From positions 124,001 to 188,000 of the forward strand of contig JACRNC010000008.1 in assembly GCA_016219375.1 (NCBI GenBank): a stretch of DNA of 64,000 nt. Reading direction: 5' to 3'. Both the position numbers and the translations under genes were made by a program. Of this stretch, positions 19,189-31,133 are shown piece by piece (the first letter of the stretch is position 1; each line of letters opens with the position of its first letter). This DNA is from Burkholderiales bacterium. GTDB taxonomy: Bacteria; Pseudomonadota; Gammaproteobacteria; Burkholderiales; Burkholderiaceae_C. Under the pieces are notes generated by a model. It was not told where the DNA came from. It ran no database searches and worked only from the letters and a program-made list of their open reading frames with translations.

Positions 19189-20994
19189 TCAGCGCCCTCC
19201 CCAGAGCATCAGGTGCTCCACCACCGGGCCCAGGGCCAGGGCGGGCACGTAGTTCAGCAGGCCGATCAGCAGCACCGTGCCGATCAGCAGGCCCACGAAC
19301 AGCGGCCCGTGCGTGGGCAACGTGCCGGCCGTAGCGGCCAGGCGCTTCTTGCCCGCCAGCGAGCCGGCCAGGGCCAGCACCGGCACGATCACCGCGAAGC
19401 GGCCGAACCACATCGCCAGGCCCAGCAGCACGTTGTAGAACGGCGTGTTGGCCGACAGCCCGGCGAAGGCGCTGCCGTTGTTGTTGGCCGCGGAGGTCAG
19501 CGCATACAGCACCTCGCTGAAGCCATGCGGCCCGGGGTTGGCGATGCCCGCGCGGCCGGCGTCGGCCGTCACCGCCACGGCAGCACCCAGCAGCACCAGC
19601 AGTGGCGTCACCAGGATGACGATGGAGGCCATCTTCATGTCGTAGGCCTCGATCTTCTTGCCCAGGTATTCCGGCGTGCGGCCGATCATCAGCCCGGCGA
19701 TGAAGACCGCCAGCACGGCGAACACCAGCATCCCGTACAGGCCCGCGCCCACACCGCCGAAGACCACCTCACCGAGCTGCATGTTGAGGAGCGGCACCAT
19801 GCCGCCCAGCGGCGTGAAGGAGTCGTGCATCGCATTGACCGCGCCGCAGGACGCGGCCGTGGTCACCGCCGCAAACAGGCTGGACGCGGCGATGCCGAAG
19901 CGCGCCTCCTTGCCTTCCATGTTGCCGCCCGGCTGCGTCGCACTGGCCGCCTGGTCCACGCCCAGACTCGTCAGCAGCGGGTTGCCCTGGGCCTCGAAGT
20001 GCGTGGCAGCGGCCACGCCGGCGACGAAGAGCAGCGTCATCGCCGCTAGGATGGCCCAGCCCTGGCGCATGTCGCCCACCAGACGGCCGAAGGCAAAGCA
20101 CAGCGCCGCCGGGATCAGGAAGATCGCCAGCATCTGGATGAAGTTGGACAGCGCCGTCGGGTTCTCGAAGGGGTGCGCCGAGTTGGCATTGAAGAAGCCG
20201 CCGCCGTTGGTGCCCAGCATCTTGATGGCCAGCTGCGAGGCCACCGGGCCCATGGCCAGGGTCTGCGTGCGGGTGGTCTGATGCACGGTCAGCGGCGCGC
20301 CCTGCGCATCGAGCACCGGCTTTCCGGCTGCGTCGACCTTGGGCGCTTCGAAGCTCAGCGGCTCCAGGAGCTGCACATCGCGGTACGGCGCGACGTTCTG
20401 GATCACGCCCTGGCTGACCATCACCAGCGCCATGACGCAGGACAGCGGCAGCAGCAGCCACAGCGTGGCCCGCGTCAGGTCGGCCCAGGCGTTGCCGATG
20501 CGGCCTGCGCGGCCCGCGTTGTGGCGGGCAAAGCCGCGCACCAGCGCCACCACCACCGCAATGCCGGTGGCCGCCGACAGGAAGTTCTGCACCGCCAGCC
20601 CGGCCATCTGCGTCAGGTAGCTCATGGTCGTCTCGCCGCCATAGCCCTGCCAGTTGGTGTTGGCCACGAAGCTGATGGCGGTGTTGAACGACGAGTCGGG
20701 CGACACGCCGCCCAGGCCCTGCGGGTTGAGCGGCAGCAGGCCCTGCAGCCGCTGCAGCCCATAGAGCGCCAGCAGGCCGACGATGTTGAAGGCGAGGATG
20801 GCCAGGGCATAGCCCAGCCAGCCCATCTCCTGCTGCGGCTGCACGCCACAGGGCTTGAGCAGCAGGCCCTCGATGCGCCGCAGCCCGGCCGAGCGTCCCT
20901 CCATCACATGGACGATGTAGCGCCCCAGTGGCCAGGCCTGGGCCAGCAGCGCAGCCAGGAAGACCGCGAGCAACAGCCAGGCGGGCGCGCTCAT
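19189..20994 (-). CDS. kdpA: KdpA, K+-binding channel-like subunit
   Basis: A 601-residue membrane protein (E. coli 557) homologous to a four-pore-loop K+ channel. It keeps the selectivity-filter blocks: [20 protein letters not shown], the [19 protein letters not shown] segment, the [19 protein letters not shown] segment and [14 protein letters not shown]. KdpA binds and conducts potassium in the KdpFABC pump. The ATG overlaps the kdpF stop (ATGA). An insertion of roughly 20 residues lies in the periplasmic loop around [20 protein letters not shown] compared with the enteric protein as I recall it. Confidence 0.97.
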   Translation of the reverse strand: MSAPAWLLLAVFLAALLAQAWPLGRYIVHVMEGRSAGLRRIEGLLLKPCGVQPQQEMGWLGYALAILAFNIVGLLALYGLQRLQGLLPLNPQGLGGVSPDSSFNTAISFVANTNWQGYGGETTMSYLTQMAGLAVQNFLSAATGIAVVVALVRGFARHNAGRAGRIGNAWADLTRATLWLLLPLSCVMALVMVSQGVIQNVAPYRDVQLLEPLSFEAPKVDAAGKPVLDAQGAPLTVHQTTRTQTLAMGPVASQLAIKMLGTNGGGFFNANSAHPFENPTALSNFIQMLAIFLIPAALCFAFGRLVGDMRQGWAILAAMTLLFVAGVAAATHFEAQGNPLLTSLGVDQAASATQPGGNMEGKEARFGIAASSLFAAVTTAASCGAVNAMHDSFTPLGGMVPLLNMQLGEVVFGGVGAGLYGMLVFAVLAVFIAGLMIGRTPEYLGKKIEAYDMKMASIVILVTPLLVLLGAAVAVTADAGRAGIANPGPHGFSEVLYALTSAANNNGSAFAGLSANTPFYNVLLGLAMWFGRFAVIVPVLALAGSLAGKKRLAATAGTLPTHGPLFVGLLIGTVLLIGLLNYVPALALGPVVEHLMLWGGR

Positions 20995-21083
20995 GAGAAC
21001 CGCTCCGGCTGCAGCAGCGCAGCCACCAGATAGACCAGCAGGCCCGCAGCCAGCATGCCGCAGACGATGTAGAGCGCACTCAT
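20991..21083 (-). CDS. kdpF: KdpF, small stabilising subunit (30 residues)
   Basis: An ORF of 30 residues, [30 protein letters not shown], with one membrane helix and the typical LLxPExF end of KdpF. KdpF stabilises the KdpABC complex in the membrane. It overlaps kdpA by the ATGA tetranucleotide and is itself overlapped in the same manner by the ORF upstream. It falls below usual length cut-offs. (Only the whole 30-residue product is summarised here; the key parts are the helix at residues 5-23 and the QPERF tail.). Confidence 0.9.
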   Translation of the reverse strand: MSALYIVCGMLAAGLLVYLVAALLQPERFS

Positions 21084-21175
21084 CGCCGCCCCCCGCCCAG
21101 TCGCGCACAGCCATAGGCCATGCCGATGACCAGCAGCGCGATCAGCGCCGCCAGGCCGATGAAAACCGCATCCAT
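21080..21175 (-). CDS. 31-residue membrane peptide heading the kdp operon
   Basis: A tiny ORF of 31 codons starting [18 protein letters not shown], one membrane helix at residues 3-22, then a cysteine and a basic end (CARLGGGRR). An excellent ribosome-binding site, GGAGGAAGCG, precedes its ATG, and its TGA overlaps the kdpF ATG (ATGA). It would therefore be the first translated gene of the kdp mRNA and deliver ribosomes to kdpF and kdpA. Short hydrophobic ORFs at this position have been seen by me in other proteobacterial kdp operons but carry no name I can recall. It could be a second KdpF-like subunit or a translational starter peptide. Confidence 0.7.
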   Translation of the reverse strand: MDAVFIGLAALIALLVIGMAYGCARLGGGRR

Positions 21176-21269
21176 CGCTTCCTCCTCACGGCACCCAGCC
21201 GGGCGCCCCATGAACGGAAACGATGCTAGGCAGCCATCCATCAGGGCCGTGCCAAGCCTTGCGAGGCGG

Positions 21270-21289
21270 GCATCAAGAAAGCATCAAGA
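21270..21289 (-). promoter_or_regulatory. Candidate KdpE binding site: 11-bp-spaced direct repeats
   Basis: TCTTGATGC occurs twice on the minus strand, with start-to-start spacing of exactly 11 bp, about 95-115 bp upstream of the first kdp start codon. OmpR/PhoB-family regulators such as KdpE bind direct repeats with one-helical-turn spacing, so this is the best candidate operator in the gap. Confidence 0.5.
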
Positions 21290-21422
21290 CGACGCGGCCA
21301 TCGGTCCGCCAGCGCACGGACGCAGGGGGGCTTTCGTCTCATCGTCTCAGCGGCCCGGTGCTCACCGCGCCTGGCCCACGCCGGCCGCACGGGCAGCGCA
21401 GCGATGGTGGACGCCGCAAACC

Positions 21423-21457
21423 AAAACGGCCCGCGCGGCAGGCTGCCGGCGGGCCGT
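21423..21457 (-). terminator. Rho-independent terminator after gatB
   Basis: On the minus strand a 9-bp stem (ACGGCCCGC/GCGGGCCGT) continues, after a one-base bulge, into a 5-bp inner stem with a 3-nt loop and is followed by TTTTGG. It begins about 28 nt after the gatB stop. Confidence 0.8.
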
Positions 21458-21485
21458 GAGGGGGGAGGAAGGGAAGGCGGCAGCC

Positions 21486-22979
21486 TCAGCCCGCCAGCTT
21501 CTTCCTCAGCAGCTCGTTGACCTGCGCCGGGTTGCCCTTGCCCTTGGTGGCCTTCATGCACTGGCCCACCAGGGCGTTGAAGGCCTTCTCCTTGCCGGCG
21601 CGGAACTCCTCCACCGACTTGGCATTGGCGGCCAGCACCTCGTCGATGATGGCCTCCAGCGCGCCCAGGTCATTCATCTGCTTGAGGCCCTTGGCCTCGA
21701 TGACGGCATCCACGCGCGCCTGCGGCTCGGCGGTGGACGGCTCGGCCCACAGCGCATCGAGCACCTGCTTGGCCGCGTTGTTGGACACGGTGCCGTCGGC
21801 AATGCGCGCGATCAGCGCGGCCAGCGTCGCGGCGTTGACCGGGCAGCGCTCGATGCCGGATTCCTCCGCATTGAGCCGGCGCGCGACCTCGCCCATCAGC
21901 CAGTTGGCCACCAGCTTGGGCTGGCCGCAGGCCTGCGCCGCCGCCTCGAAGTAGGCGCCAAACGCCTTGCCCTGCGTCATCATCGACGCGTCATAGGCCG
22001 GCAGGCCGTACTGCTGCTGGAAGCGCTGCGCCATCGCGCGCGGCAGCTCGGGCATCGTGGCCTTCACTCGCTCCACCCATTCGGGCGCGATGACCAGCGG
22101 CGGCAGGTCCGGGTCGGGGAAGTAGCGGTAGTCGTGCGCGTCTTCCTTGGTGCGCATGGCGCGCGTCTCGCCGCGGCCGCCGTTGGCATCGGGGTTGAAC
22201 AGCACGGTGGCCTGCTCGATGGCCAGGCCGTCTTCGATCTGATCGATCTGCCACTGGACCTCGATGTCGATGGCCTGCTGCAAGAACTTGAAGCTGTTGA
22301 GGTTCTTGATCTCGCGCCGCGTGCCCAGGGGCGCGCCGGGCTTGCGCACCGACACGTTGGCATCGCAGCGGAAGGAGCCCTCCTGCATGTTGCCGTCGCA
22401 GATGCCCAGCCACACCACCAGCGCATGCAGCGCGCGGGCGTATTCGGCCGCCTCCTTGCTGGAGCGCATGTCGGGCTCGGTGACGATCTCCAGCAGCGGC
22501 GTGCCGGCGCGGTTGAGGTCGATGCCGCTGCACTTCTCGCCGCGCGGGCCCTCGAAGTCCTCGTGCAGCGACTTGCCGGCGTCTTCCTCCAGGTGCGCGC
22601 GCACCAGCCGGATCGTGTGCTCGGCATCGCCGACGAAGAAGCTCACCGTGCCGCCCTGCACCACCGGCAGCTCGTACTGGCTGATCTGGTAGCCCTTGGG
22701 CAGGTCGGGGTAGAAGTAGTTCTTGCGCGCGAAGATCGAGCGCGGTGCCACCTTGGCGCCCACGGCCAGGCCGAAGGCGATGGCGCGCTCCACCGCGCCG
22801 CGGTTCATCACCGGCAGCGTGCCGGGCAGGGCCAGGTCCACGGCGCAGGCCTGCGTGTTGGGCTCGGCGCCGAAGGCGGTGGAGGCGCCCGAAAAGATCT
22901 TGGAGGCGGTGGACAGCTGCGCGTGGGTCTCGATGCCGATGACGACCTCGTAGCCGCGGATCAGGGGGGAGGGGCTCAT
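21486..22979 (-). CDS. gatB: Asp-tRNA(Asn)/Glu-tRNA(Gln) amidotransferase subunit B
   Basis: A 497-residue GatB with the kinase/cradle N-terminal domain ([22 protein letters not shown], the Zn/Mg-binding [16 protein letters not shown] block and [19 protein letters not shown]) and a C-terminal YqeY/helical tail that holds tRNA (ending [13 protein letters not shown]). It phosphorylates the misacylated Glu/Asp on tRNA before transfer of ammonia from GatA, making Gln-tRNA and/or Asn-tRNA. The ATG overlaps the upstream metal-hydrolase gene stop (ATGA). A terminator follows the stop, so gatB is the last gene of this operon. Confidence 0.96.
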   Translation of the reverse strand: MSPSPLIRGYEVVIGIETHAQLSTASKIFSGASTAFGAEPNTQACAVDLALPGTLPVMNRGAVERAIAFGLAVGAKVAPRSIFARKNYFYPDLPKGYQISQYELPVVQGGTVSFFVGDAEHTIRLVRAHLEEDAGKSLHEDFEGPRGEKCSGIDLNRAGTPLLEIVTEPDMRSSKEAAEYARALHALVVWLGICDGNMQEGSFRCDANVSVRKPGAPLGTRREIKNLNSFKFLQQAIDIEVQWQIDQIEDGLAIEQATVLFNPDANGGRGETRAMRTKEDAHDYRYFPDPDLPPLVIAPEWVERVKATMPELPRAMAQRFQQQYGLPAYDASMMTQGKAFGAYFEAAAQACGQPKLVANWLMGEVARRLNAEESGIERCPVNAATLAALIARIADGTVSNNAAKQVLDALWAEPSTAEPQARVDAVIEAKGLKQMNDLGALEAIIDEVLAANAKSVEEFRAGKEKAFNALVGQCMKATKGKGNPAQVNELLRKKLAG

Positions 22980-23830
22980 GCTTGCGTGGGTGCGGCCGGC
23001 GAGGCGCCGACCAGTCGGTAGTCGTTGCGGCTGCCCTCGCGCCATTGCTCGAGCAGATCGCGGTTGTCGTGCTGCCAGGGATGGAAGCCCGGCATGTAGT
23101 AGCGCAGGAAGTGCGGGACGACGTGCCAGACGATGCCCTCGCGCCCCCACCAGAAACGCAGCGCACTGCGCCAGGTGGCGGCCGTCCAGAGCTGGCCGTC
23201 GGCCCTGAGCAGCTTGATGCTCTGCACCGTGGCATAGGTGAAGAACTCCAGCGTCACCAGCGTGTACAGGCCCACGCGGCGCAGGTAGCCCCCGCCGGCT
23301 AAGCGGTACACGTCGAAGGCCACGGCCTTGTGCTCGGATTCTTCGGCCGCATGCCAGCGCCAGATGGCCCGCATCTGCGGCTCCATGCCGGCCGTCCAGC
23401 TCGGGTGGCGCAGCAGGCCGTCGCCCAGCACCGCCGTCCAGTGCTCGTAGCCGGCGGTGGCCGCCAGCTTGGACATCACCGGGAAGCCTTCGGTCAGCTT
23501 GATCAGGCGCTTCAAGACGCCGTCGACCCAGTTGGGCAGGCCCTGGCGGGCCAGCTCGTCGTTGTACTGCGCATGCAGCCGGCGGTGCGTGGCCTCCTGG
23601 CCGATGAAGAGCTTGACGTCCTGCAGCAGCGCCGCATCGGCCTTGCCCTCGATGCGCGGCAACGCGGCCTTGACCGAGTCGATGAAGAACTGCTCGCCCG
23701 TGGGGAACATCATCGACAGCGCATTGAGCAGCATGGAGCGGTAGGCATCGCCGCCGTTCCAGTGCCGCGCAAAGCCGCGCGAAAGGTCCACCTGCAGGTG
23801 GCGGATGTGCATGCCGGGGTTGCTGTCCAT
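22976..23830 (-). CDS. Predicted metal-dependent hydrolase (PF10118 family) inside the gat operon
   Basis: A 284-residue protein that looks like a helical di-metal enzyme of the COG3687/PF10118 'predicted metal-dependent hydrolase' type. Candidate metal ligands are spread over [25 protein letters not shown] (E and H) and the ATAGYEHW and [17 protein letters not shown] segments (E, E, H), the ferritin-like EXXH pattern. The substrate is unknown; the helical EXXH arrangement resembles diiron oxygenases more than classic hydrolases. It has a good GGAG site before the ATG and its stop overlaps the gatB ATG, so it is translationally wedged between gatA and gatB. The link to tRNA amidation is unexplained and may be only co-transcription. 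Confidence 0.8.
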   Translation of the reverse strand: MDSNPGMHIRHLQVDLSRGFARHWNGGDAYRSMLLNALSMMFPTGEQFFIDSVKAALPRIEGKADAALLQDVKLFIGQEATHRRLHAQYNDELARQGLPNWVDGVLKRLIKLTEGFPVMSKLAATAGYEHWTAVLGDGLLRHPSWTAGMEPQMRAIWRWHAAEESEHKAVAFDVYRLAGGGYLRRVGLYTLVTLEFFTYATVQSIKLLRADGQLWTAATWRSALRFWWGREGIVWHVVPHFLRYYMPGFHPWQHDNRDLLEQWREGSRNDYRLVGASPAAPTQA

Positions 23831-23906
23831 CGCTGACTCCTTCAAGGCTTGGGGAGACGATCGAAGCGTGTGCGGATGCGGCTCTTGCGGCTGCCGGCGG
23901 GCCGGC

Positions 23907-25414
<1,508 letters not shown>

Positions 25415-25418
<4 letters not shown>

Positions 25419-25714
25419 TCGATCACCCGCGGCACGAGGAAGAGGCCGCCGTCGCGGGCCGGGGCGTTGGCCATGCAGGCCTCGCGCTGGTTGGGCTCGG
25501 TCACGGCGTCCTCGCGCAGGCGCAGCTGCACGTCCTGCACCGCAGACAGCGGGGTGTGGAGCGGCTCCACGCCGGTGGTGTCCACCGCGCGCATGCGCTC
25601 GACGATCTCGAAGAAGCTGTTGAGCTGGGCCTGCATCGCGGCCTGCTCGCCGGGCGTGAGCTCCAGGCGGGCGAGGTGGGCGATGCGGCCGACGTCTTGT
25701 TCGGTCAGGGCCAT
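25415..25714 (-). CDS. gatC: Asp-tRNA(Asn)/Glu-tRNA(Gln) amidotransferase subunit C
   Basis: A 99-residue GatC, the small belt-like subunit that binds GatA to Gat[22 protein letters not shown] at the N-terminus, then [23 protein letters not shown] and an [14 protein letters not shown] segment, all typical. It is first in the operon and divergent from mreB across a 422-bp gap. It has the usual family length (95-100). Confidence 0.95.
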
Positions 25715-25894
25715 GACGATCTGGGGCTGGGGCGGGGTTCGCGGTGCGGCCGGCGCAGCTGCCGGGGCCGCCGGATGGGCGCTGGATCGGCGTCCCGGCC
25801 GGGCAGGCGGCGCCTGCGGCAGCGGCCGCCAAAACGGCGGCGCCCTCCATTGGTAAACGGCCGTTTCCCAGGGGGACGGTGGCCGGCCTTCGGG

Positions 25895-25900
25895 TATTAT
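25895..25900 (+). promoter_or_regulatory. Candidate -10 of the mre operon
   Basis: TATTAT stands out in otherwise GC-rich sequence, 237 bp before the mreB ATG, and is followed by an AT-rich initial transcribed region. No good -35 is found at 16-18 bp; the assignment is tentative. Confidence 0.3.
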
Positions 25901-25967
25901 CTTCGGTTATCCACAACCGGCCCAACGCCCCAAAAACTCTTCCAAGAGGGCTTGCAGGCCGGTTTTT

Positions 25968-27180
<1,213 letters not shown>

Positions 27181-27253
27181 GCCACCTGCCGGCCCGCCAG
27201 CCCTTGCGCGTGCCGGCCCGGCCGGCGGCGACGAGGGCCGCCCCGCTCCCCCA

Positions 27254-27284
27254 CGGCCCGGCAACCCGCCGGGCCGCTGTCTTT
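27254..27284 (+). terminator. Hairpin between mreB and mreC
   Basis: CGGCCCGGC-AACCC-GCCGGGCCG forms a perfect 9-bp stem followed by CTGTCTTT. It resembles a partial intrinsic terminator with a poor T-run and may let only some transcripts reach mreC, which would make MreB more abundant than MreCD, as is usual. Confidence 0.5.
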
Positions 27285-27365
27285 GCGAGCTGAAGGCGCC
27301 GCCCCATCGGCCCTCCGCCCGCTCAACCGGCCACCCGCCCCCGCCGCCCCTAGCCGCGCCGCACC

Positions 27366-28325
27366 ATGCCCCTGGGCACCCTGGACCACACGCCGCCACC
27401 CTTCTTCAAGCAGGGCCCGTCGGCGCTCACCCGGCTGTCGCTGGCCGCGGCGCTGTCGCTGTTCCTGATGGTGGCCGACACGCGCTTCAAGTTGACCGAC
27501 CCGCTGCGCGCCGCTGCCGCCGTGGTGCTGCAGCCGCTGGAGCGGGTGCTGCTGGCGCCCATCGACGCGGCCGGCTCGGTGGCGGGCTACTTCCGCGGGC
27601 TGGATGCGGCGCGCCAGGCCGAGCGCCAGGCGCGGCAGACGCTGGCCGCGCAGGCCGAGCGCTCGCTGCGGCTGGAGCAGCTGCAGGCCGAGAACGCCCA
27701 GCTGCGCCAGCTGCTGGGCCTGCGCGAGCGGCTGTCGGTGCGCGCCACCGCGGCCGAGGTGCTCTACGACGCGGCCGACCCCTACTCGCGCAAGGTGGTG
27801 ATCGACCGCGGCCGCACGCAGGGCGTGGCGCTGGGCGCGCCGGTGATCGACGATGCCGGCGTGGTCGGCCAGGTCACGCGCGTCTATCCGCTGACGGCTG
27901 AGGTGACGCTGCTGAGCGACAAGGACGCGGCCATCCCGGTGCTCAACGTGCGCACCGAGCAGCGCGGCGCGGCCTTCGGCCATCCGTCGGACGGCGGCAT
28001 GGAGCTGCGCTTCATGGCCGGCAATGCCGATGTGCAGCCGGGCGACCTGCTGCAGACCTCGGGCATGGACGGCATCTATCCGCCGGGCCTGCCGGTGGCC
28101 AAGGTGCTGCGCGTGGACCGCCGCGCGGACTCGGCCTTCGCCAAGATCCTGCTGGCGCCGCTGGCGCGCATCGACAGCGTGCGCCATGTGCTGGTGCTGG
28201 AGCCGGTGGGCGCGCAGATGCCGCTCAAGCCCGACACCGCCAATGATGCGGCGGCCGGCAGCGCTCCGGCCGCATCGCCTGCGTCGCCCGCCACGGCGGC
28301 CCCGAGCCGGAAGGAGCGGCGATGA
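27366..28325 (+). CDS. mreC: MreC cell-shape protein
   Basis: A 319-residue bitopic protein: short cytoplasmic start, one membrane helix (about residues 20-38), a coiled coil rich in Ala/Gln/Arg/Leu (about residues 80-120, AERSLRLEQLQAENAQLRQLLG), then the periplasmic beta-barrel domains with YSRKVVIDRGRTQGVALGAPVID and PGDLLQTSGMDGIYPPGLPVAKV. MreC links MreB/MreD to PBP2 and RodA. The C-terminal 30 residues are Ala/Pro-rich. Its stop overlaps mreD (ATGA). Confidence 0.96.
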   Translation: MPLGTLDHTPPPFFKQGPSALTRLSLAAALSLFLMVADTRFKLTDPLRAAAAVVLQPLERVLLAPIDAAGSVAGYFRGLDAARQAERQARQTLAAQAERSLRLEQLQAENAQLRQLLGLRERLSVRATAAEVLYDAADPYSRKVVIDRGRTQGVALGAPVIDDAGVVGQVTRVYPLTAEVTLLSDKDAAIPVLNVRTEQRGAAFGHPSDGGMELRFMAGNADVQPGDLLQTSGMDGIYPPGLPVAKVLRVDRRADSAFAKILLAPLARIDSVRHVLVLEPVGAQMPLKPDTANDAAAGSAPAASPASPATAAPSRKERR

Positions 28326-28834
28326 GGCGCGCCAACCAGCTGCTGCTGCCGGTCAACCCGCTGTTCATGTGGGGCTCGGTGCTGGTGGCGCTGGGCCTGA
28401 ACCTGCTGCCGCTGGGCCGGCTGCCCTGGCTACCCGACGTGCTGGCCGTGGTGCTGGTGTTCTGGGGCGTGCACCAGCCGCGGCGCATGGGCATGGCGCC
28501 GGCCTTCGTGCTGGGGCTGCTGATGGACGTGCACCAGGGCGCACTGCTGGGCCAGCATGCACTGGCCTACTCGCTGCTGAGCTTCGGCGCCATCGCCATC
28601 CACCGCCGGCTGCTGTGGTTCAGCCTGCCGTCGCAGGCGGCGCAGATCCTGCCCCTCTTCGCGCTGGCCCACCTGATGGTGATGCTGGTGCGCCTGGTGG
28701 CCGGTGGCACCTTCCCCGGCTGGAGCCTGCTGCTGGCCCCGGTGATCGAAGCCGCCCTGTGGCCGCTGGCCACGGTGGTGCTGCTGGCCCCGCAGCGCCG
28801 CGCGCCGGACCGGGACAAGAACCGGCCGCTGTAA
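28322..28834 (+). CDS. mreD: MreD rod-shape membrane protein
   Basis: A 170-residue polytopic protein with about five membrane helices and the family features PVNPLFMWGSVLVALGLNLLP at the start and AFVLGLLMDVHQGALLGQHAL in the middle. MreD is an integral partner of MreC in the elongasome. Overlaps mreC by ATGA and is followed after 16 bp by mrdA with a GGAG site. Confidence 0.94.
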   Translation: MRRANQLLLPVNPLFMWGSVLVALGLNLLPLGRLPWLPDVLAVVLVFWGVHQPRRMGMAPAFVLGLLMDVHQGALLGQHALAYSLLSFGAIAIHRRLLWFSLPSQAAQILPLFALAHLMVMLVRLVAGGTFPGWSLLLAPVIEAALWPLATVVLLAPQRRAPDRDKNRPL

Positions 28835-28850
28835 GAGCCCTGGAGCCCAC

Positions 28851-31133
28851 ATGACGGAGTTGAAGAACGTCGAGCAGGAGCTCGGGCGCTTCCGGCTGCG
28901 GCTGTGGGTGGCCGCGGGCTTCGTGCTGTTCGCCTTCTCGCTGGTGGTCGCGCGCATGGTGTGGCTGCAGATCCTGCAGCACGAGGAGCTGTCCGACCGG
29001 GCCGAGGCCAACCGCATCGCGGTGGTGCCCATCGTGCCCAACCGCGGCCTGATCGTGGACCGCAATGGCGTGGTACTGGCCAACAACTACTCGGCCTACA
29101 CGCTGGAGATCACGCCGTCCAAGGTGGCCGACCTGGAGGCCACCATCCATGAGCTCAGCCGGCTGGTGGACATCACGCCGCGCGACCGGCGGCGCTTCAA
29201 GCGGCTGATGGAGGAGTCGAAGAACTTCGAGTCGCTGCCCATCCGCACCAAGCTCACCGACGAGGAGGTGGCGCGCTTCACCGCGCAGCGCTTCCGCTTC
29301 CCTGGGGTGGAGATCAAGGCGCGCCTCTTTCGCAACTATCCCTACGGCGAGCTGGCCAGCCACGTGCTGGGCTACATCGGCCGCATCAACCAGCGCGAGA
29401 AGGAGCAGATGGAGGACTGGCCGGAGGAGGAGCAGGCCAACTACCGCGGCACCGACTACATCGGCAAGCTCGGCATCGAGCAGGCCTACGAGCAGGAGCT
29501 GCACGGCATCACCGGCTTCGAGGAGGTGGAGACCAGCGCCGGCGGGCGCGCGGTGCGCCGGCTGCGCTCCAACCACGCCACGCCGGGCAACACGGTGATG
29601 CTGTCCATCGACATCAAGCTGCAGGCGCTGATCGAGCGGCTGTACGGCGAGCGCCGCGGCGCGCTGGTGGCCATCGACCCGCGCACGGGCGAGGTGCTGG
29701 CCTTCGTCTCCAAGCCCACCTTCGACCCCAACCTCTTCGTCGACGGCATCGACACCGAATCCTGGCGCGAGCTCAACGAGAGCATCGACAAGCCGCTGCT
29801 CAACCGCGCGCTGCGCGGCACCTATCCGCCGGGCTCGACCTTCAAGCCCTTCATGGCGATGGCCGCGCTCAACACCGGCAAGCGCAGCGCCAGCGCGGCC
29901 ATCCTGGACAACGGCACCTTCATGTTCGGCAACCACCGCTTCCGCAGCCACGGCGACGGCGGGCTGGGCATGGTGGACATGTACCGCTCGATCGTGAAGT
30001 CGAGCAACGTCTACTACTACTCGCTGGCCAACGAGATGGGCGTGGACCTGATGCACGAGCAGCTGGAGCCCTTCGGCTTCGGCCGGCTCACGGGCATCGA
30101 CCTCAAGGGCGAGGTGCGCGGCGTGCTGCCGTCCACCGAATGGAAGCGGCGTACCTACAAGCGGCCCGAGCAGCAGCGCTGGTATGCCGGTGAGACGATC
30201 TCGCTGGGCATCGGCCAGGGCTACAACAGCTTCACCATGCTGCAGCTGAGCTCGGCGCTGGCCACGCTGGTGTCGGGCGGGCAGCGCTACGAGCCGCGCC
30301 TGGTGCGCGCCATCGAGGACGTGGTGAGCAAGCAGCGCCGCGTGGTCTCCAGCCAGGCGCTGGAGCCGCTGCCGCTCAAGCCGGAGCACGTGGACATCGT
30401 CAAGCGGGCCATGTACGGCGTGACGCAGGAGGGCACGTCCACGCGCGTCTTCGCCGGCGCCGGCTACACCAGCGGCGGCAAGACCGGCACGGCGCAGGCG
30501 GTCAGCATCAAGCAGAACGAGAAGTACAACAAGGCGCGCCTGGCCGAGTACCTGCGCGACCACTCGCTCTACGAGGCCTTCGCCCCGGTGGACCAGCCGC
30601 GCGTGGCGCTGGCCATCATCGTGGAGAACGCCGGCTTCGGCGCCGAGGCCGCCGCGCCCATCGCGCGCCGCGTGCTCGACTACCTGATGCTGGGCATCTA
30701 CCCCAGCGAGGAAGACATCGAGGCGGTACGCAATGCCAAGGCCGCCGCGCCCATCGGCACGCCGCGCCGCGTGGCCGACATCCCGCTGCCGCAGGGCTCG
30801 GGCACGGCGGTACTGGCCGGGGCGGCGGTGCCGGGCGCAGCCTCGGCGGCAGCCGCTTCCGCTTCCGCATCTGCATCTGCATCTGCATCTGCATCTGCAT
30901 CTGCATCTGCATCTGCATCTGCATCTGCATCGGGCACGCGGCCGGCTGCAGCGGCATCCACATCGGCCTCGGCGGCCTCGGCCCCGCCCACGCCGCGCGG
31001 CGGGCCGTCGCTGCGCCTGGGCGTGCACCGGCCGCGTCTGGCCGACGGGCCGGCCGCGCCTGCCGCCTCCAGCACGCCGGCCCGCCCGGCCGGCGGCCCG
31101 CCCCCGTCCGCCGCATCCGGAGCCCGGCCATGA
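28851..31133 (+). CDS. mrdA: Penicillin-binding protein 2 (peptidoglycan transpeptidase)
   Basis: A 760-residue class B PBP. One membrane anchor (about residues 20-42), the pedestal domain with NRGLIVDRNGVVLANN, and a transpeptidase domain with Ser329 in STFK, the SSN motif (KSSNVYYYSLAN) and KTGTAQ. PBP2 crosslinks lateral-wall peptidoglycan with RodA. After about residue 630 a C-terminal extension of roughly 120 residues, absent from E. coli PBP2 (633 residues), is Ala/Ser/Pro-rich and contains an uninterrupted Ala-Ser dipeptide run encoded by a (GCATCT)10 microsatellite. Its stop overlaps rodA (ATGA). Confidence 0.97.
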   Translation: MTELKNVEQELGRFRLRLWVAAGFVLFAFSLVVARMVWLQILQHEELSDRAEANRIAVVPIVPNRGLIVDRNGVVLANNYSAYTLEITPSKVADLEATIHELSRLVDITPRDRRRFKRLMEESKNFESLPIRTKLTDEEVARFTAQRFRFPGVEIKARLFRNYPYGELASHVLGYIGRINQREKEQMEDWPEEEQANYRGTDYIGKLGIEQAYEQELHGITGFEEVETSAGGRAVRRLRSNHATPGNTVMLSIDIKLQALIERLYGERRGALVAIDPRTGEVLAFVSKPTFDPNLFVDGIDTESWRELNESIDKPLLNRALRGTYPPGSTFKPFMAMAALNTGKRSASAAILDNGTFMFGNHRFRSHGDGGLGMVDMYRSIVKSSNVYYYSLANEMGVDLMHEQLEPFGFGRLTGIDLKGEVRGVLPSTEWKRRTYKRPEQQRWYAGETISLGIGQGYNSFTMLQLSSALATLVSGGQRYEPRLVRAIEDVVSKQRRVVSSQALEPLPLKPEHVDIVKRAMYGVTQEGTSTRVFAGAGYTSGGKTGTAQAVSIKQNEKYNKARLAEYLRDHSLYEAFAPVDQPRVALAIIVENAGFGAEAAAPIARRVLDYLMLGIYPSEEDIEAVRNAKAAAPIGTPRRVADIPLPQGSGTAVLAGAAVPGAASAAAASASASASASASASASASASASASASGTRPAAAASTSASAASAPPTPRGGPSLRLGVHRPRLADGPAAPAASSTPARPAGGPPPSAASGARP
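30867..30926 (+). repeat. (GCATCT)10 hexanucleotide microsatellite in mrdA
   Basis: Ten perfect head-to-tail GCATCT units, preceded by two GCTTCC units and followed by GCATCG. Each adds Ala-Ser to PBP2 (residues 673-692). Because the unit is two codons, copy-number change alters length without a frameshift. Confidence 0.97.

Larger units (their letters stand above)
21176..21485. other. kdp upstream region and gatB 3' region
   Basis: A 310-bp gap without a gene. It holds two 9-bp direct repeats (candidate KdpE site) and a TAGCAT at 21223-21228 on the minus strand that could be part of the kdp promoter. A strong hairpin terminator for gatB lies at 21423-21457. The remaining sequence shows no further structure I can interpret. 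Confidence 0.5.

Noticed and set aside
25855-25866. AAACGGCCGTTT palindrome as an operator
   Set aside because: A 12-bp perfect palindrome in the gatC/mreB gap, but single, GC-cored and without a candidate regulator nearby; noted only as part of the region.
30867-30926. Phase-variable on/off switch in mrdA
   Set aside because: The repeat unit is six bases, so slippage cannot cause a frameshift; only length variation is possible, and the gene is probably essential.
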